A DNA stretch of 49,595 nucleotides from an uncultured Anaeromyxobacter sp. (GTDB taxonomy: Bacteria; Myxococcota; Myxococcia; Myxococcales; Anaeromyxobacteraceae). The notes below the pieces were generated by a model. It was given only the letters and a program-made list of their open reading frames with translations. It was not told where the DNA came from and did no database searches. Position 1 is the stretch's first letter. Each line of letters begins with the position of its first letter. Shown piece after piece: positions 15,691-23,701 of this stretch. The position numbers and the translations under genes were made by a program. The stretch spans positions 1 through 49,595 of the forward strand of contig CAIVAR010000143.1 in the NCBI GenBank assembly GCA_903904005.1, written 5' to 3'.

Positions 15691-16185
15691 CTACCCCGCC
15701 CTCGAGTCGGCATGGCCGGCCCGGGGGCTCCGCCGGCGCGTCCCGGCGCGAACGGCGAACCCCGCGGCGAAGAGGAGGCCGGCTCCCGCCGCCACCCAGG
15801 GAAGCGCCACCTGCCAGGCGGGCGTCCGGTTCTCGAGCGCCCGCCGGGCCAGCCACTCGGCCAGGTCCCGCCGCTCGTCGTCGGTGCCCCGGAACGGCTG
15901 GTCCATGCGCCGGTTGATCCGCTGGAGCGCGCCCACGTTCTCGTAGGCCTGGGTCGGGCTGCCCCAGACCTCCGGGCGGAGGCGCGGTCCGAGCGGATCC
16001 TCGACCTTCCCGCCGGGGGATCCGTGGCAGGAGAGGCAGAAGCGTCGCATGACCTGCTCCCCCCGCGCCAGCACCTCCGGGGAGGGCGGGGTATCGGCCG
16101 CCCCGGGCGCGGGTCCAATCGCCGCCAGGGCCAGCGCGGCGAGGGCGGCGAGGCGCATCCGGCGGGGGTTCCGTGCCAGGTCCAA
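15691..16185 (-). CDS. Exported mono-haem cytochrome c with C-terminal TM anchor
   Basis: About 164 residues. Arginines (NPRRMR) then an Ala/Leu-rich core form the signal peptide. One haem c motif, CLSCH (Cys50, Cys53, His54), follows in a small class I domain with MDQPFRGTDDERRDLAEWL as the C-terminal helix region; the Met in MDQPF may be the distal ligand. A final hydrophobic helix (around 125-150) and a basic tail anchor it to the membrane. A -10-like TAGGAT lies 8 nt before TTG 16185, which I take as start; ATG at 16158 gives the same mature protein. It is divergent from kdsB. Confidence 0.75.
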   Translation of the reverse strand: MDLARNPRRMRLAALAALALAAIGPAPGAADTPPSPEVLARGEQVMRRFCLSCHGSPGGKVEDPLGPRLRPEVWGSPTQAYENVGALQRINRRMDQPFRGTDDERRDLAEWLARRALENRTPAWQVALPWVAAGAGLLFAAGFAVRAGTRRRSPRAGHADSRAG

Positions 16186-16193
16186 GGGGCCCC

Positions 16194-16199
16194 ATCCTA
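16194..16199 (-). promoter_or_regulatory. -10-like TAGGAT 8 nt before TTG 16185
   Basis: On the minus strand TAGGAT, 8 nt, TTG. This would make the cytochrome mRNA leaderless. A second TAGGAT on the plus strand near 16237 probably serves kdsB with a leader of about 40 nt. Confidence 0.35.
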
Positions 16200-16280
16200 G
16201 CCCCATTCCGGTCAGCCAAACCCCGGGTCCTGGATTAGGATACGCCTCGGCCGGAGCCCCGGTCGCCCTCTCTGCCCACC

Positions 16281-17021
16281 GTGCGACGCATCGCCCTCAT
16301 CCCGGCGCGACTCGGCGCCACCCGCTTCCCGCGCAAGCTCCTCGCCCCGCTGGGCGGGAAGACCGTGATCCGCCGGACCTTCGAGGCGGTGCGCGACACC
16401 GGCCTCTTCGACGCGGTCCTGGTGGTCACCGACGCCGACGAGATCCGCGCCGAGGTCGAGCGCGCCGGCGGGGAGGCGCGGATGTCCACCCGTCCGCACG
16501 AGAGCGGCACCGACCGGATCGCCGAGGTGATGGAGGGGATCGAGGCCGACCTCGTCCTCAACGTCCAGGGGGACGAGCCGTTCACGAAGCGTGAACCGCT
16601 GGAGCGGCTGCTGGCCGCCTTCGAGGGGCCGGGCGGCCGGGACGTGGGCGTCGCCTCGCTGATGCAGGAACTGCACGACCCCGCGCTCGTCCAGGATCCC
16701 AACTACGTGAAGGTGGCGGTCGACGGCGCGGGGAACGCGCTCTTCTTCTCCCGCGCCCCCATCCCCTACGTGCGCGACGCCGCCGCGCGCCCCACCTTCT
16801 GGGAGCACATCGGCGTGTACGCCTTCCGCCGGGACGCGCTGCTGCGCTTCGCCCGGCTCCCCGCCGGCCCCCTCGAGCGGGCCGAGAAGGTGGAGTGCCT
16901 GCGCTTCCTGGAGCACGGGATCCGCATGCGGATGGTGGCGACCGACTACATGGGCGTAGAGATCGACACGCCCGAGGACCTGCGACGCGCCGAGGGGCTG
17001 CTGGCCGGCGAGACGCGCTGA
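16281..17021 (+). CDS. kdsB: CMP-Kdo (probably CMP-8-amino-Kdo) synthetase
   Basis: 246 residues, the normal KdsB size. Motifs: IPARLGATRFPRK at the N-terminus (CTP-binding loop), VVTDADEI, SGTDRIAEV, LVLNVQGDEPF, and GVEIDTPEDLRRAE at the C-terminus. The enzyme activates Kdo with CTP before transfer to lipid A. Its neighbours downstream are kdnB and kdnA, whose Shewanella counterparts make 8-amino-3,8-dideoxy-Kdo; the KdsB there prefers the amino sugar. The N-terminal loop ATRFPRKLL differs from the usual STRLPGKPL, which may reflect that specificity, though this is inference. The GTG start has no strong SD; the promoter is probably TAGGAT near 16237. It leads a three-gene operon. Confidence 0.92.
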   Translation: MRRIALIPARLGATRFPRKLLAPLGGKTVIRRTFEAVRDTGLFDAVLVVTDADEIRAEVERAGGEARMSTRPHESGTDRIAEVMEGIEADLVLNVQGDEPFTKREPLERLLAAFEGPGGRDVGVASLMQELHDPALVQDPNYVKVAVDGAGNALFFSRAPIPYVRDAAARPTFWEHIGVYAFRRDALLRFARLPAGPLERAEKVECLRFLEHGIRMRMVATDYMGVEIDTPEDLRRAEGLLAGETR

Positions 17022-17031
17022 AGGAGGGATC

Positions 17032-18102
17032 GTGCACAAGAACCTGAAGCAGGTGGGGCAGGTGATGTTCGGCCGCGGCGCGCTGGGGCAGCTCGACGCC
17101 GTCCTGGCCGACAACCGGCAGGGGACCGCCCCGGTGGTGTTCCTCGTCGACCACGTCTTCCGGGACCGGCCCGAGTTCGTGGCCCGCATCCCGGTGCGCG
17201 GCCGCGACCGGATCTACTTCGTCGACGTCACCCACGAGCCCAAGACCGGGGACGTCGACTCCCTGCGCGACCGGATCCGGTCCGAGCTGGGCAAGGTGTC
17301 GGGGCTCGTGGGCATCGGCGGCGGCTCCACCATGGATCTCGCCAAGGCGGTCGCCCTCATGCTCACCAACCCGGGCTCCTCCCAGGACTACCAGGGCTGG
17401 GACCTCGTCCAGGTGCCGGGCGTCTTCAAGGCCGGCGTGCCCACCCTCTCCGGCACCGGCGCCGAGGTGTCGCGCACCGCCGTCCTCATCGGGCCGACGA
17501 AGAAGCTGGGGCTGAACTCCGACTACACGCCGTTCGACCAGGTGCTGCTCGACCCCGACCTGATCGCCGGCGTGCCCGAGCGGCAGCGCTTCTTCACCGG
17601 GATGGACTGCTACATCCACAACGTGGAGTCGCTGCAGGGGCGGGCCATGAACGCCTTCGCCCGGGTCCACGCCGAGAAGTCGCTCGCCCTCTGCCGCGAG
17701 GTCTTCCTCGAGAAGGACCGCTGGGACGGCGACTCGGACGAGAAGCTCATGATGGCGTCCTGGATGGGCGGGATGTCCATCGCCTACTCGCAGGTCGGGG
17801 CGGCCCACGCCCTCTCCTACGGCCTCGGCTACGTGCTCGGGACGCACCACGGCGAGGGCAACTGCATCGCCATGCAGGTGCTCGAGGAGTTCTACCCGGA
17901 GGCGGCCGACTTCCGGCGCATGGCCGAGCGGGCCGGCGTCGAGATCCCCGGCGGCGTCGTCGCCGGGCTCCCCGCCGCGAAGCTCGACAAGATGGTCGAG
18001 GTGTCGCTGGGGATGGCCCCGCTCTGGCAGAACGTCCTGGGGGACGACTGGAAGCGGAAGATGACCCCGGAGCGCGTGCGCGCGCTCTACGAGCGGATGT
18101 AG
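17032..18102 (+). CDS. kdnB: KdnB, iron-containing Kdo 8-dehydrogenase
   Basis: 356 residues of the iron-containing alcohol dehydrogenase family. The dinucleotide site is GGGSTMDLAKAVAL, and TLSGTGAEVSRTAVL follows. The metal ligands lie in FTGMDCYIHNVESL and in HALSYGLGYVLGTHHGEGN, with two His. In Shewanella oneidensis KdnB oxidises the C8 hydroxyl of Kdo to the aldehyde, which KdnA then transaminates. The GTG start is 10 nt behind the kdsB stop, with a strong AAGGAGG. The order kdsB-kdnB-kdnA with close spacing is what identifies this gene rather than sequence alone, since this ADH family has many substrates. Confidence 0.88.
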   Translation: MHKNLKQVGQVMFGRGALGQLDAVLADNRQGTAPVVFLVDHVFRDRPEFVARIPVRGRDRIYFVDVTHEPKTGDVDSLRDRIRSELGKVSGLVGIGGGSTMDLAKAVALMLTNPGSSQDYQGWDLVQVPGVFKAGVPTLSGTGAEVSRTAVLIGPTKKLGLNSDYTPFDQVLLDPDLIAGVPERQRFFTGMDCYIHNVESLQGRAMNAFARVHAEKSLALCREVFLEKDRWDGDSDEKLMMASWMGGMSIAYSQVGAAHALSYGLGYVLGTHHGEGNCIAMQVLEEFYPEAADFRRMAERAGVEIPGGVVAGLPAAKLDKMVEVSLGMAPLWQNVLGDDWKRKMTPERVRALYERM

Positions 18103-18111
18103 GAGGCTGCC

Positions 18112-19302
18112 ATGCCCGGATACGAGATGTGGGGCGCCGAGGAGCGGCGCGAGGTCGAGGAGGTGCTCGAGACCGGCATCCTCATGCGCTACGGTTTCGA
18201 CGGCCCGCGGAAGGGGCGCTGGAAGGCCCGCGAGCTCGAGGCGGCGCTCTGCCGGCGGACCGGCGCGGCCCACGCGCAGGTGGTCTCCTCCGGGACGGCG
18301 GCGTTGACCACGGCGCTGGCGGCGCTCGGCGTGGGAGCGGGGCACGAGGTGATCCTGCCCACCTTCACCTTCGTGGCGAGCTTCGAGGCGGTGCTCTCGG
18401 TGGGCGCCACGCCGGTGCTCGTCGACGTCGACGACACCCTGACCCTCTCGCCGGCCGCCGCGCGCGCCGCGGTGACGCCGCGCACGAAGGTGGTCATGCC
18501 CGTCCACATGTGCGGCGCCATGGCCGACCTGGGCGCGCTCGACGACCTCTGCCGCGAGAAGGGGCTGCTCCTCCTCGAGGATGCCTGCCAGGCCACCGGG
18601 GGAACGTGGAAGGGGCGGGCCCTCGGCACCGTCGGCAAGGCCGGCTGCTACTCGTTCGACTTCGTGAAGACCATCACCTGCGGGGAGGGCGGGGCCATCG
18701 TCACCTCCGACCCGGAGGTGGCCCGGCGCTGCGACCAGTACGCCGACCACGGGCACGACCATCTCGGCGTCGACCGCGGCGCCGACCTGCACCCGGCGCT
18801 CGGCTACAACTTCCGCATCTCCGAGCTGCACGCTGCGGTGGGGCTCGCGCAGATCGGCAAGCTCGACCGGTTCCTCGCGATCCAGCGCCGCAACAAGCAG
18901 GCGCTCCGGGAGGCGCTCGCCGCCGTGCCCGGGGTCACCTTCCGCCGCATCCCCGACCCCGAGGGCGACAGCGCCTCCTTCCTGTCCTTCTTCCTGCCCG
19001 ACGAGGCCCGGGCCCGCGCCGCGGCGAAGGGCATGCAGGCGGCCGGGATCCCGGCCATGTACTGGTACGACAACAACTGGCACTACCTGCGCCGCTGGGA
19101 CCACCTCAAGTCGGCGTCCTCCTTCTCCCCGCTGCCGGCCCATGTGCGCGAGGCGCTCGCCGCGCTCGCCAGCCGTCCGTTCCCGGCCTCCGACGCGGTC
19201 ATGGCGCGCACCATCTCGACCCCCATCGCGCTCGGCTGGACGGCCGAGCAGCTCGACGAGCGGGGCGCGAAGCTCGCCGCCGCGGTGCGCTCGGCCGGGT
19301 AG
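18112..19302 (+). CDS. kdnA: KdnA, PLP aminotransferase making 8-amino-Kdo (DegT/DnrJ/EryC1 fold)
   Basis: 396 residues with DegT-family hallmarks: SSGTAALTTALAALGVG, EVILPTFTFVAS, LLLLEDACQATGG (Asp157) and the PLP lysine Lys186 in SFDFVKTITCGEGG. C-terminal AMYWYDNNWHY and RPFPASDAVMARTISTPI are typical of this clade. With KdnB it converts Kdo to 8-amino-3,8-dideoxy-Kdo using glutamate; CMP activation by the KdsB encoded upstream would follow. ATG 18112 has GGAGG 5 nt upstream, and the kdnB stop is 9 nt before. The gene ends 21 bp from the convergent GT9 gene. An alternative role in another sugar-amine pathway is possible but less likely given the cluster. Confidence 0.88.
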   Translation: MPGYEMWGAEERREVEEVLETGILMRYGFDGPRKGRWKARELEAALCRRTGAAHAQVVSSGTAALTTALAALGVGAGHEVILPTFTFVASFEAVLSVGATPVLVDVDDTLTLSPAAARAAVTPRTKVVMPVHMCGAMADLGALDDLCREKGLLLLEDACQATGGTWKGRALGTVGKAGCYSFDFVKTITCGEGGAIVTSDPEVARRCDQYADHGHDHLGVDRGADLHPALGYNFRISELHAAVGLAQIGKLDRFLAIQRRNKQALREALAAVPGVTFRRIPDPEGDSASFLSFFLPDEARARAAAKGMQAAGIPAMYWYDNNWHYLRRWDHLKSASSFSPLPAHVREALAALASRPFPASDAVMARTISTPIALGWTAEQLDERGAKLAAAVRSAG

Positions 19303-19323
19303 GGGACGCGGCGCCGGGCGGGC

Positions 19324-20316
19324 CTACGCCCTGTCGAGCAGCGCCCGCGCCTCGGCGGCCACCGTCGCCGCGGAGAGCTCGGTCATGCAGCGGTGGTGCC
19401 CCTCCGGGCACCGGTCCTGGCCATGGTTCGAGCAGGGAGCGCAGTCGATCGGGAAGCGCACCGCGCGCCCCGGCGGCGGCGGCCCCCAGCGCTCCGGAGA
19501 GGTCGGGCCGAAGACGGCCAGCACCGGCGTGCGGACCGCCGTCGCCAGGTGAACCGGTCCGGAATCGCAGGCCACGAGCAGGTCGACCGAGGCGAGTCCT
19601 GCGGCGAGCCCCTCCACCGGCAGGCGGGTGAGGTCCCCGGCGACCGGTGCGCGGAGCGCGGCGCGGAAGCGTTCGAGCGCGTCGGCGTCCCCCGGACCGC
19701 CGGCGAGGACCACGCTCGCGCCCTCCGCGGCGAGGGCATCGGCCACCTCGGCGAAGCGCTCGGCCGGCCAGAGCTTGGTGGCCCGGCTCGCTCCCGGAGC
19801 GATGGCCACCCGCGGGCGCCGCGCCCCGGCGAGCGCCGCCGCCGCGGCGTCGCGGGCCGTTCCGGAGAGGGCCACGCGGGTAGGGCCGGGCTCCGCGATC
19901 CCGAGGGGCAAGAGCACGTCGGCGTAGAGCCGGGTCGCGTGGGGCCCGCGCACCGGCGGGTCGACGCCGAGGAGCGCGAGCGCCGTCTGGCGGGAGGTCC
20001 GGCGCCGGAAGACCAGTTGCCGCCGCCCCGCCGCCCGCGCCACCACCGCGCTCTTCACCTTGTTCTGGAGGTCGATGGCGAGGTCGTACCGGCCGCGGAG
20101 CCGGACCGCGAGGTCGACCGCCTCCCGGATCCCGCCCCGCCCCAGCCGGTGGACCCGCTCGAGGCCGGGAAGCCCCTCGAGGAGGGGCGCGTAGGCCGGT
20201 GAGGTGACCCAGTCGATGCGGGCCCCGGGAAAGCGCGCCCGGAGCGGTTCGAGCACCGAGGTGGCGAGGACCACGTCGCCGAGCGCGCTGTAGCGGATGA
20301 CGAGGATGGAGCGCAA
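19324..20316 (-). CDS. GT9 glycosyltransferase, heptosyltransferase-like
   Basis: 330 residues in the ADP-heptose:LPS heptosyltransferase (GT9) family: ILVIRYSALGDVVLATSVLEPL at the N-terminus, VAIAPGASRATKLWPAERF at the nucleotide-sugar domain, VACDSGPVHLATAVRTPVLAVFG at the acceptor-phosphate site. The C-terminus has CAPCSNHGQDRCPEGHHRC, four Cys often found near the end of GT9 proteins and possibly zinc binding. It fits LPS core synthesis next to the kdn genes. TTG 20316 with a -10-like TACAAG 8 nt upstream is the best start; a longer N-terminus is unlikely because it would overlap the oxyR control region. Confidence 0.85.
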   Translation of the reverse strand: MRSILVIRYSALGDVVLATSVLEPLRARFPGARIDWVTSPAYAPLLEGLPGLERVHRLGRGGIREAVDLAVRLRGRYDLAIDLQNKVKSAVVARAAGRRQLVFRRRTSRQTALALLGVDPPVRGPHATRLYADVLLPLGIAEPGPTRVALSGTARDAAAAALAGARRPRVAIAPGASRATKLWPAERFAEVADALAAEGASVVLAGGPGDADALERFRAALRAPVAGDLTRLPVEGLAAGLASVDLLVACDSGPVHLATAVRTPVLAVFGPTSPERWGPPPPGRAVRFPIDCAPCSNHGQDRCPEGHHRCMTELSAATVAAEARALLDRA

Positions 20317-20324
20317 CGGAAGGA

Positions 20325-20330
20325 CTTGTA
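20325..20330 (-). promoter_or_regulatory. -10-like TACAAG 8 nt before TTG 20316
   Basis: Minus strand TACAAG, 8 nt, TTG. TTGCCT lies 18 nt further upstream as a possible -35. It fits the leaderless pattern seen elsewhere in the window. Confidence 0.4.
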
Positions 20331-20365
20331 CCGGCGGAGCGGCGCGCCAGGCAAGGAGCCAGGGT

Positions 20366-20382
20366 GATAGGCTCCGCCTATC
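20366..20382. promoter_or_regulatory. OxyR-type operator ATAG-N7-CTAT abutting the oxyR start codon
   Basis: GATAGGC-TCC-GCCTATC is a perfect 7-3-7 inverted repeat. Within it ATAG-N7-CTAT is the exact OxyR half-site spacing and also a T-N11-A LysR box. It contains the -10-like TAGGCT, and its last base touches the ATG at 20383. This looks like a negative autoregulatory site. A second site at the usual N7 spacing is not visible. Confidence 0.7.
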
Positions 20383-21393
20383 ATGCGGTCGAGCCCCCAC
20401 CCGTTCACCCTCCGACAGCTCCAGTACGCCGCGGCCGTCGCCGACCTGCGCTCCTTCCGGCGCGCCGCCGAGCGCTGCCACGTCTCCCAGCCCTCGCTCT
20501 CGGCCCAGGTGATCCAGCTCGAGCAGCTCCTCGGCGTCCGGCTCTTCGAGCGGGGGTCGCGCAAGGTGCTCATCACCGCGGCCGGGGAGGCGGTCCTCGA
20601 GCGGGCTCGGCGGCTGCTCCTCGAGGCCGACGACCTCGCCGACAGCGTCCGCCAGCTCGGCGACCCGCTCGCCGGGACGCTGCGCCTCGGGGTCATCCCC
20701 ACCGTGTCCCCGTACCTCCTCCCGGAGGTGGTGCCCGCGCTCCGGGCCCGCCACCCGGGGCTCTCCGCGGTGTGGGTGGAGGACAAGACCGAGAACCTGG
20801 TGGAGGCGCTGCGGGAGGGACGGCTCGACGGCGCGCTGCTCGCGCTCGAGGCGCCGCTCGGGGAGGTGGAGAGCGAGGTGGTCTGCGAGGATCCGTTCGT
20901 GCTCGCGGCGGCGCCCGGCCACCCGCTCGTCCGCGTCACCACGCCGGCGACGCCCCAGGAGCTCCGGGGCGCCGGTTTCCTTCTCCTCGACGACGGCCAC
21001 TGCTTCCGGGACCAGGCGCTCGCCTACTGCGCAGCGTCGCGGGGGAGGGAGCTCGACTTCCGCGCCACGAGTCTCGCCACCCTGGCCCAGATGGTGGCGG
21101 GGGGCGCCGGGGTCACGCTGCTGCCGCGCATCGCGCTCCCGGTCGAGAACCGGCGCTCCGAGCTCGCGGTGCGGCGGCTGGCGAGCCCCGAGCCGCACCG
21201 GACCCTGGCGCTCGTGTGGCGGCCGCGGTCGCCGCTCGGTCCCGCGCTGCGCCGCCTGGCCCTCACCATCCGGGAGGCGTGCCTGGGGGCCCAGGCGCGG
21301 CTGGAGGCCGCGGCCGGCGGCGCGGCCGGCGCGACGGCGCGAAAGGCCGCGTCTCGCGGTCGGGCGCAGGGCGGCCGGAGGGAGGGGCCATGA
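20383..21393 (+). CDS. oxyR: OxyR, peroxide-sensing LysR-type regulator
   Basis: 336 residues. The N-terminal LysR helix-turn-helix is FTLRQLQYAAAVA... SFRRAAERCHVSQPSLSAQ. The effector domain contains DDGHCFRDQALAYC, the OxyR redox pair (Cys207 and Cys216, nine apart, as in E. coli Cys199/Cys208), followed by DFRATSLATLAQMVAGGAGVTLLP. Peroxide should form the disulfide and switch DNA binding. No katG or ahpC is adjacent; the gene is coupled to cls by a 4-bp ATGA overlap. A basic Ala/Gly-rich C-terminal tail of about 35 residues is longer than usual. An exact OxyR-type site lies directly on its start. Confidence 0.93.
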   Translation: MRSSPHPFTLRQLQYAAAVADLRSFRRAAERCHVSQPSLSAQVIQLEQLLGVRLFERGSRKVLITAAGEAVLERARRLLLEADDLADSVRQLGDPLAGTLRLGVIPTVSPYLLPEVVPALRARHPGLSAVWVEDKTENLVEALREGRLDGALLALEAPLGEVESEVVCEDPFVLAAAPGHPLVRVTTPATPQELRGAGFLLLDDGHCFRDQALAYCAASRGRELDFRATSLATLAQMVAGGAGVTLLPRIALPVENRRSELAVRRLASPEPHRTLALVWRPRSPLGPALRRLALTIREACLGAQARLEAAAGGAAGATARKAASRGRAQGGRREGP

Positions 21394-22799
21394 TCCTCGC
21401 CTGGCTCATCCCGATCGTGAACTGGACGATCCGGCTCTGGGCGGTCTGGGCGGTTCCGCGCCGCCGCTCCCCCAACGCGGCCCGGGCCTGGCTGCTCCTC
21501 ATCCTGCTCCTGCCCATCGTGGGGTTCGTGCTCTACTCGATCTTCGGGCGCGCCTATCTCCCCGTCCAGCGACGGAAGCGGCAGGCCCGTGCGACAGCGC
21601 TCATCGAGTCGGCCCGGGAAAGGGGCGTCTTCGCCGACGGCGTCGAGGTGGACGCCGCCCGGCAGGCCACCGCCGCGCTCGCCTTCCGGCTGGGCTCCTT
21701 CCCGGTGGTGGGCGGCAACCGCGCCGAGCTCATCGACGATTATGCGGGCTTCGTCGACCGGCTCGTGGCCGACATCGACGCGGCGCGGGAGAGCGTCCAC
21801 CTCCTCTTCTACATCGTCGAGCCCGACGCCACCGGGCGCCGGGTGGCGGACGCGGTGGCGCGGGCCCGGGCGCGCGGCGCCATCTGCCGCGTCCTCATGG
21901 ACGGGATGGCCTCCGCGCCGGGGCTGAAGAAGCTTGCCCCCGGCCTCCGCGCGGCCGGCGTCGAGGTGCTCTCCCTCCTCAGCCCCGGCACCTTCCGGAC
22001 GCGGCGCGACCTGCGCAACCACCGCAAGATCGCCGTCATCGACGGACGGATCGGCTACACCGGCTCGCAGAACCTGGTCGACGCCTACGACTACAAGGGG
22101 CGGGGGCTCACCAACGAGGAGCTCATGGTCCGGGTGGAGGGGCCGGTGGTCCGGCAACTCCAGGCCATCTTCCTCACCGACCGGTTCCTCGAGACCGGCA
22201 AGGGGTTCGAGGGCGAGTCCCCGTTCCCGGAGCAGGCCGCGGCGGGGACGGTGCGGGCCCAGGCGCTCCCTTCCGGTCCGACGTACGAGGCGGAGAACAA
22301 CGAGCGCACCTTCGTGCAGATGCTCTACGGGGCCAGGGAGCGGATCGTGGTGACGACCCCCTACTTCGTCCCCGACCGCCCCTTCGTGGACGCCATGCAG
22401 GCCGCCGCCGTGCGCGGGCTGCAGGTCCACCTCATCACGCCGCTCCAGGCCGATCAGCAGCTCGTCCGCCTGGCCCAGGAGTCCTACTACGAGGAGTTGA
22501 TCCGGGCGGGCGTGAAGATCCACCTCTACCGGACCCGCTTCCTCCACGCGAAGCACATCTCGGTGGACGACGACCTCTGCGCCATCGGGTCGTCCAACAT
22601 CGACATGCGCTCCTTCATGCTCAACGAGGAGGACATGCTCTTCCTCTACGACCGCGGCGTGGTCGCCGACCTGGCGCGCATCCAGGAGCGGACCATGCGC
22701 GACGCCGAACCGCCCCTAGAGGAGGAGGCCTGGGCCCGCCGGCCCGCCTGGCGCCGCGCCGCCCAGTCGCTCGCCCGGCTGGTCGACTCGCTCCTGTAG
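21390..22799 (+). CDS. cls: Cardiolipin synthase (phospholipase D family)
   Basis: 469 residues. Two N-terminal TM helices (about residues 5-22 and 33-52, ending in SIFGR) anchor it to the inner membrane. Both HKD motifs are present: HRKIAVIDG (His211, Lys213, Asp218) and HAKHISVDD (His386, Lys388, Asp393), each followed by GSQN or GSSN. The enzyme condenses phosphatidylglycerol into cardiolipin. ATGA overlap with oxyR implies co-translation, which would place membrane lipid remodelling under the oxyR promoter. GGAGGGG precedes the ATG. Confidence 0.93.
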   Translation: MILAWLIPIVNWTIRLWAVWAVPRRRSPNAARAWLLLILLLPIVGFVLYSIFGRAYLPVQRRKRQARATALIESARERGVFADGVEVDAARQATAALAFRLGSFPVVGGNRAELIDDYAGFVDRLVADIDAARESVHLLFYIVEPDATGRRVADAVARARARGAICRVLMDGMASAPGLKKLAPGLRAAGVEVLSLLSPGTFRTRRDLRNHRKIAVIDGRIGYTGSQNLVDAYDYKGRGLTNEELMVRVEGPVVRQLQAIFLTDRFLETGKGFEGESPFPEQAAAGTVRAQALPSGPTYEAENNERTFVQMLYGARERIVVTTPYFVPDRPFVDAMQAAAVRGLQVHLITPLQADQQLVRLAQESYYEELIRAGVKIHLYRTRFLHAKHISVDDDLCAIGSSNIDMRSFMLNEEDMLFLYDRGVVADLARIQERTMRDAEPPLEEEAWARRPAWRRAAQSLARLVDSLL

Positions 22800-22895
22800 C
22801 GGCTCACGGCCAGAAGTTCGACAGGGTGCCCGATCCGTCCGATGATCCCGTGTAAGTCGATGTAGGCAAGCGGGCGAGGGGCGGAGGCGGCCGTG

Positions 22896-23612
22896 ATGAC
22901 GCGGGAATCCGGAGAACCACGCGAGATGGAGCGGGCACTCGACCTGCTCTTCGGTGCGAACCGCCCCCGGCGTTCCGGGGCGGAGGCGTTCCGCCGCGAG
23001 GTCCGGGAGGCCTTCCGCCGCCGGGCGCTCGAGACCCACCCGGACCGGGCCCAGGCGCTCGGGCGCAGCGAGTCGAGCCTGGCCGACGAGTTCCGGAGCA
23101 TCTTCGAGGCCTACCAGTTCCTGTCGCGGGAGGAGGCCCCCCCGGCGCCGCGCCCGGTCGCGCAGCGCCCCCGGGAACGGGCCTCCCGCCCGCCGCGGGA
23201 CCACCTGAGCCGGGCCCCGCTACCCCAGCGCACGCTCCTCTTCGCCGAGTTCCTCTACTACTCGGGACGGGCCTCCTGGCGGAACCTCGTCGAGGCCGTG
23301 GCCTGGCAGCGCCGGCAGCGCCCCTCCATCGGCCGGATCGCCGTCGAATGGGGGCACCTCTCCGACGACGAGGTCCGGGAGATCCTCGAGCGGCGCCGCC
23401 GCGACGGTGCCGAGGAGCCCTTCGGGGAGTACGCGCGGCGCCAGGGATTCCTCTCGGGCGGACAGCTGCTCGCCCTGCTCGGGCGGCAGCGCCGCCTCCA
23501 GCGGCGCATCGGCCAGTTCTTCGTCGAGGTCGGCATCGTCGGCGAGCAGGAGATCCCCGGCCTCGACGCCGATCTCTCCCGACACAACGCCCGCTGGCGC
23601 CGCAGCGCCTGA
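22896..23612 (+). CDS. J-domain protein with C-terminal MshEN-like repeats
   Basis: 238 residues. Residues about 12-85 form a J domain with the HPD tripeptide at 48-50 (RRRALETHPDRAQ), so an interaction with a DnaK-type chaperone is expected. After a Pro/Arg-rich linker (about 88-115) come about three helical repeats (SIGRIAVEWGHLSDDEVREIL; FGEYARRQGFLSGGQLLALL; RIGQFFVEVGIVGEQEIPGL) like the MshEN/GspE N-terminal module, which binds c-di-GMP in some type II secretion and pilus ATPases. The key Arg and Leu residues of the binding motif should be checked by alignment. Start: ATG 22896 with GGAGG 8 nt upstream; GTG 22893 also possible. Confidence 0.7.
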   Translation: MTRESGEPREMERALDLLFGANRPRRSGAEAFRREVREAFRRRALETHPDRAQALGRSESSLADEFRSIFEAYQFLSREEAPPAPRPVAQRPRERASRPPRDHLSRAPLPQRTLLFAEFLYYSGRASWRNLVEAVAWQRRQRPSIGRIAVEWGHLSDDEVREILERRRRDGAEEPFGEYARRQGFLSGGQLLALLGRQRRLQRRIGQFFVEVGIVGEQEIPGLDADLSRHNARWRRSA

Positions 23613-23701
23613 CGCCGCCCGCCCCGTCCGGGTGCCGGACCGCCGGGGCCCGCCGAGGCGTACAATCGTCTCGATCCCCGCTGGCCCCCGGAGGCGTGCC
23701 C

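Noticed and set aside
15679-15693. TAGACT 8 nt before the MFS TTG start as a -10 element
   Set aside because: The TAG is the stop codon of the cytochrome c gene, so the match may be chance. TAGATT before 14455 has the same problem. Both were left out of the leaderless tally.
19296-19332. Terminator made of GTAGG/CCTAC between kdnA and the GT9 gene
   Set aside because: The arms are only 5 nt and contain the two stop codons; too weak to call.
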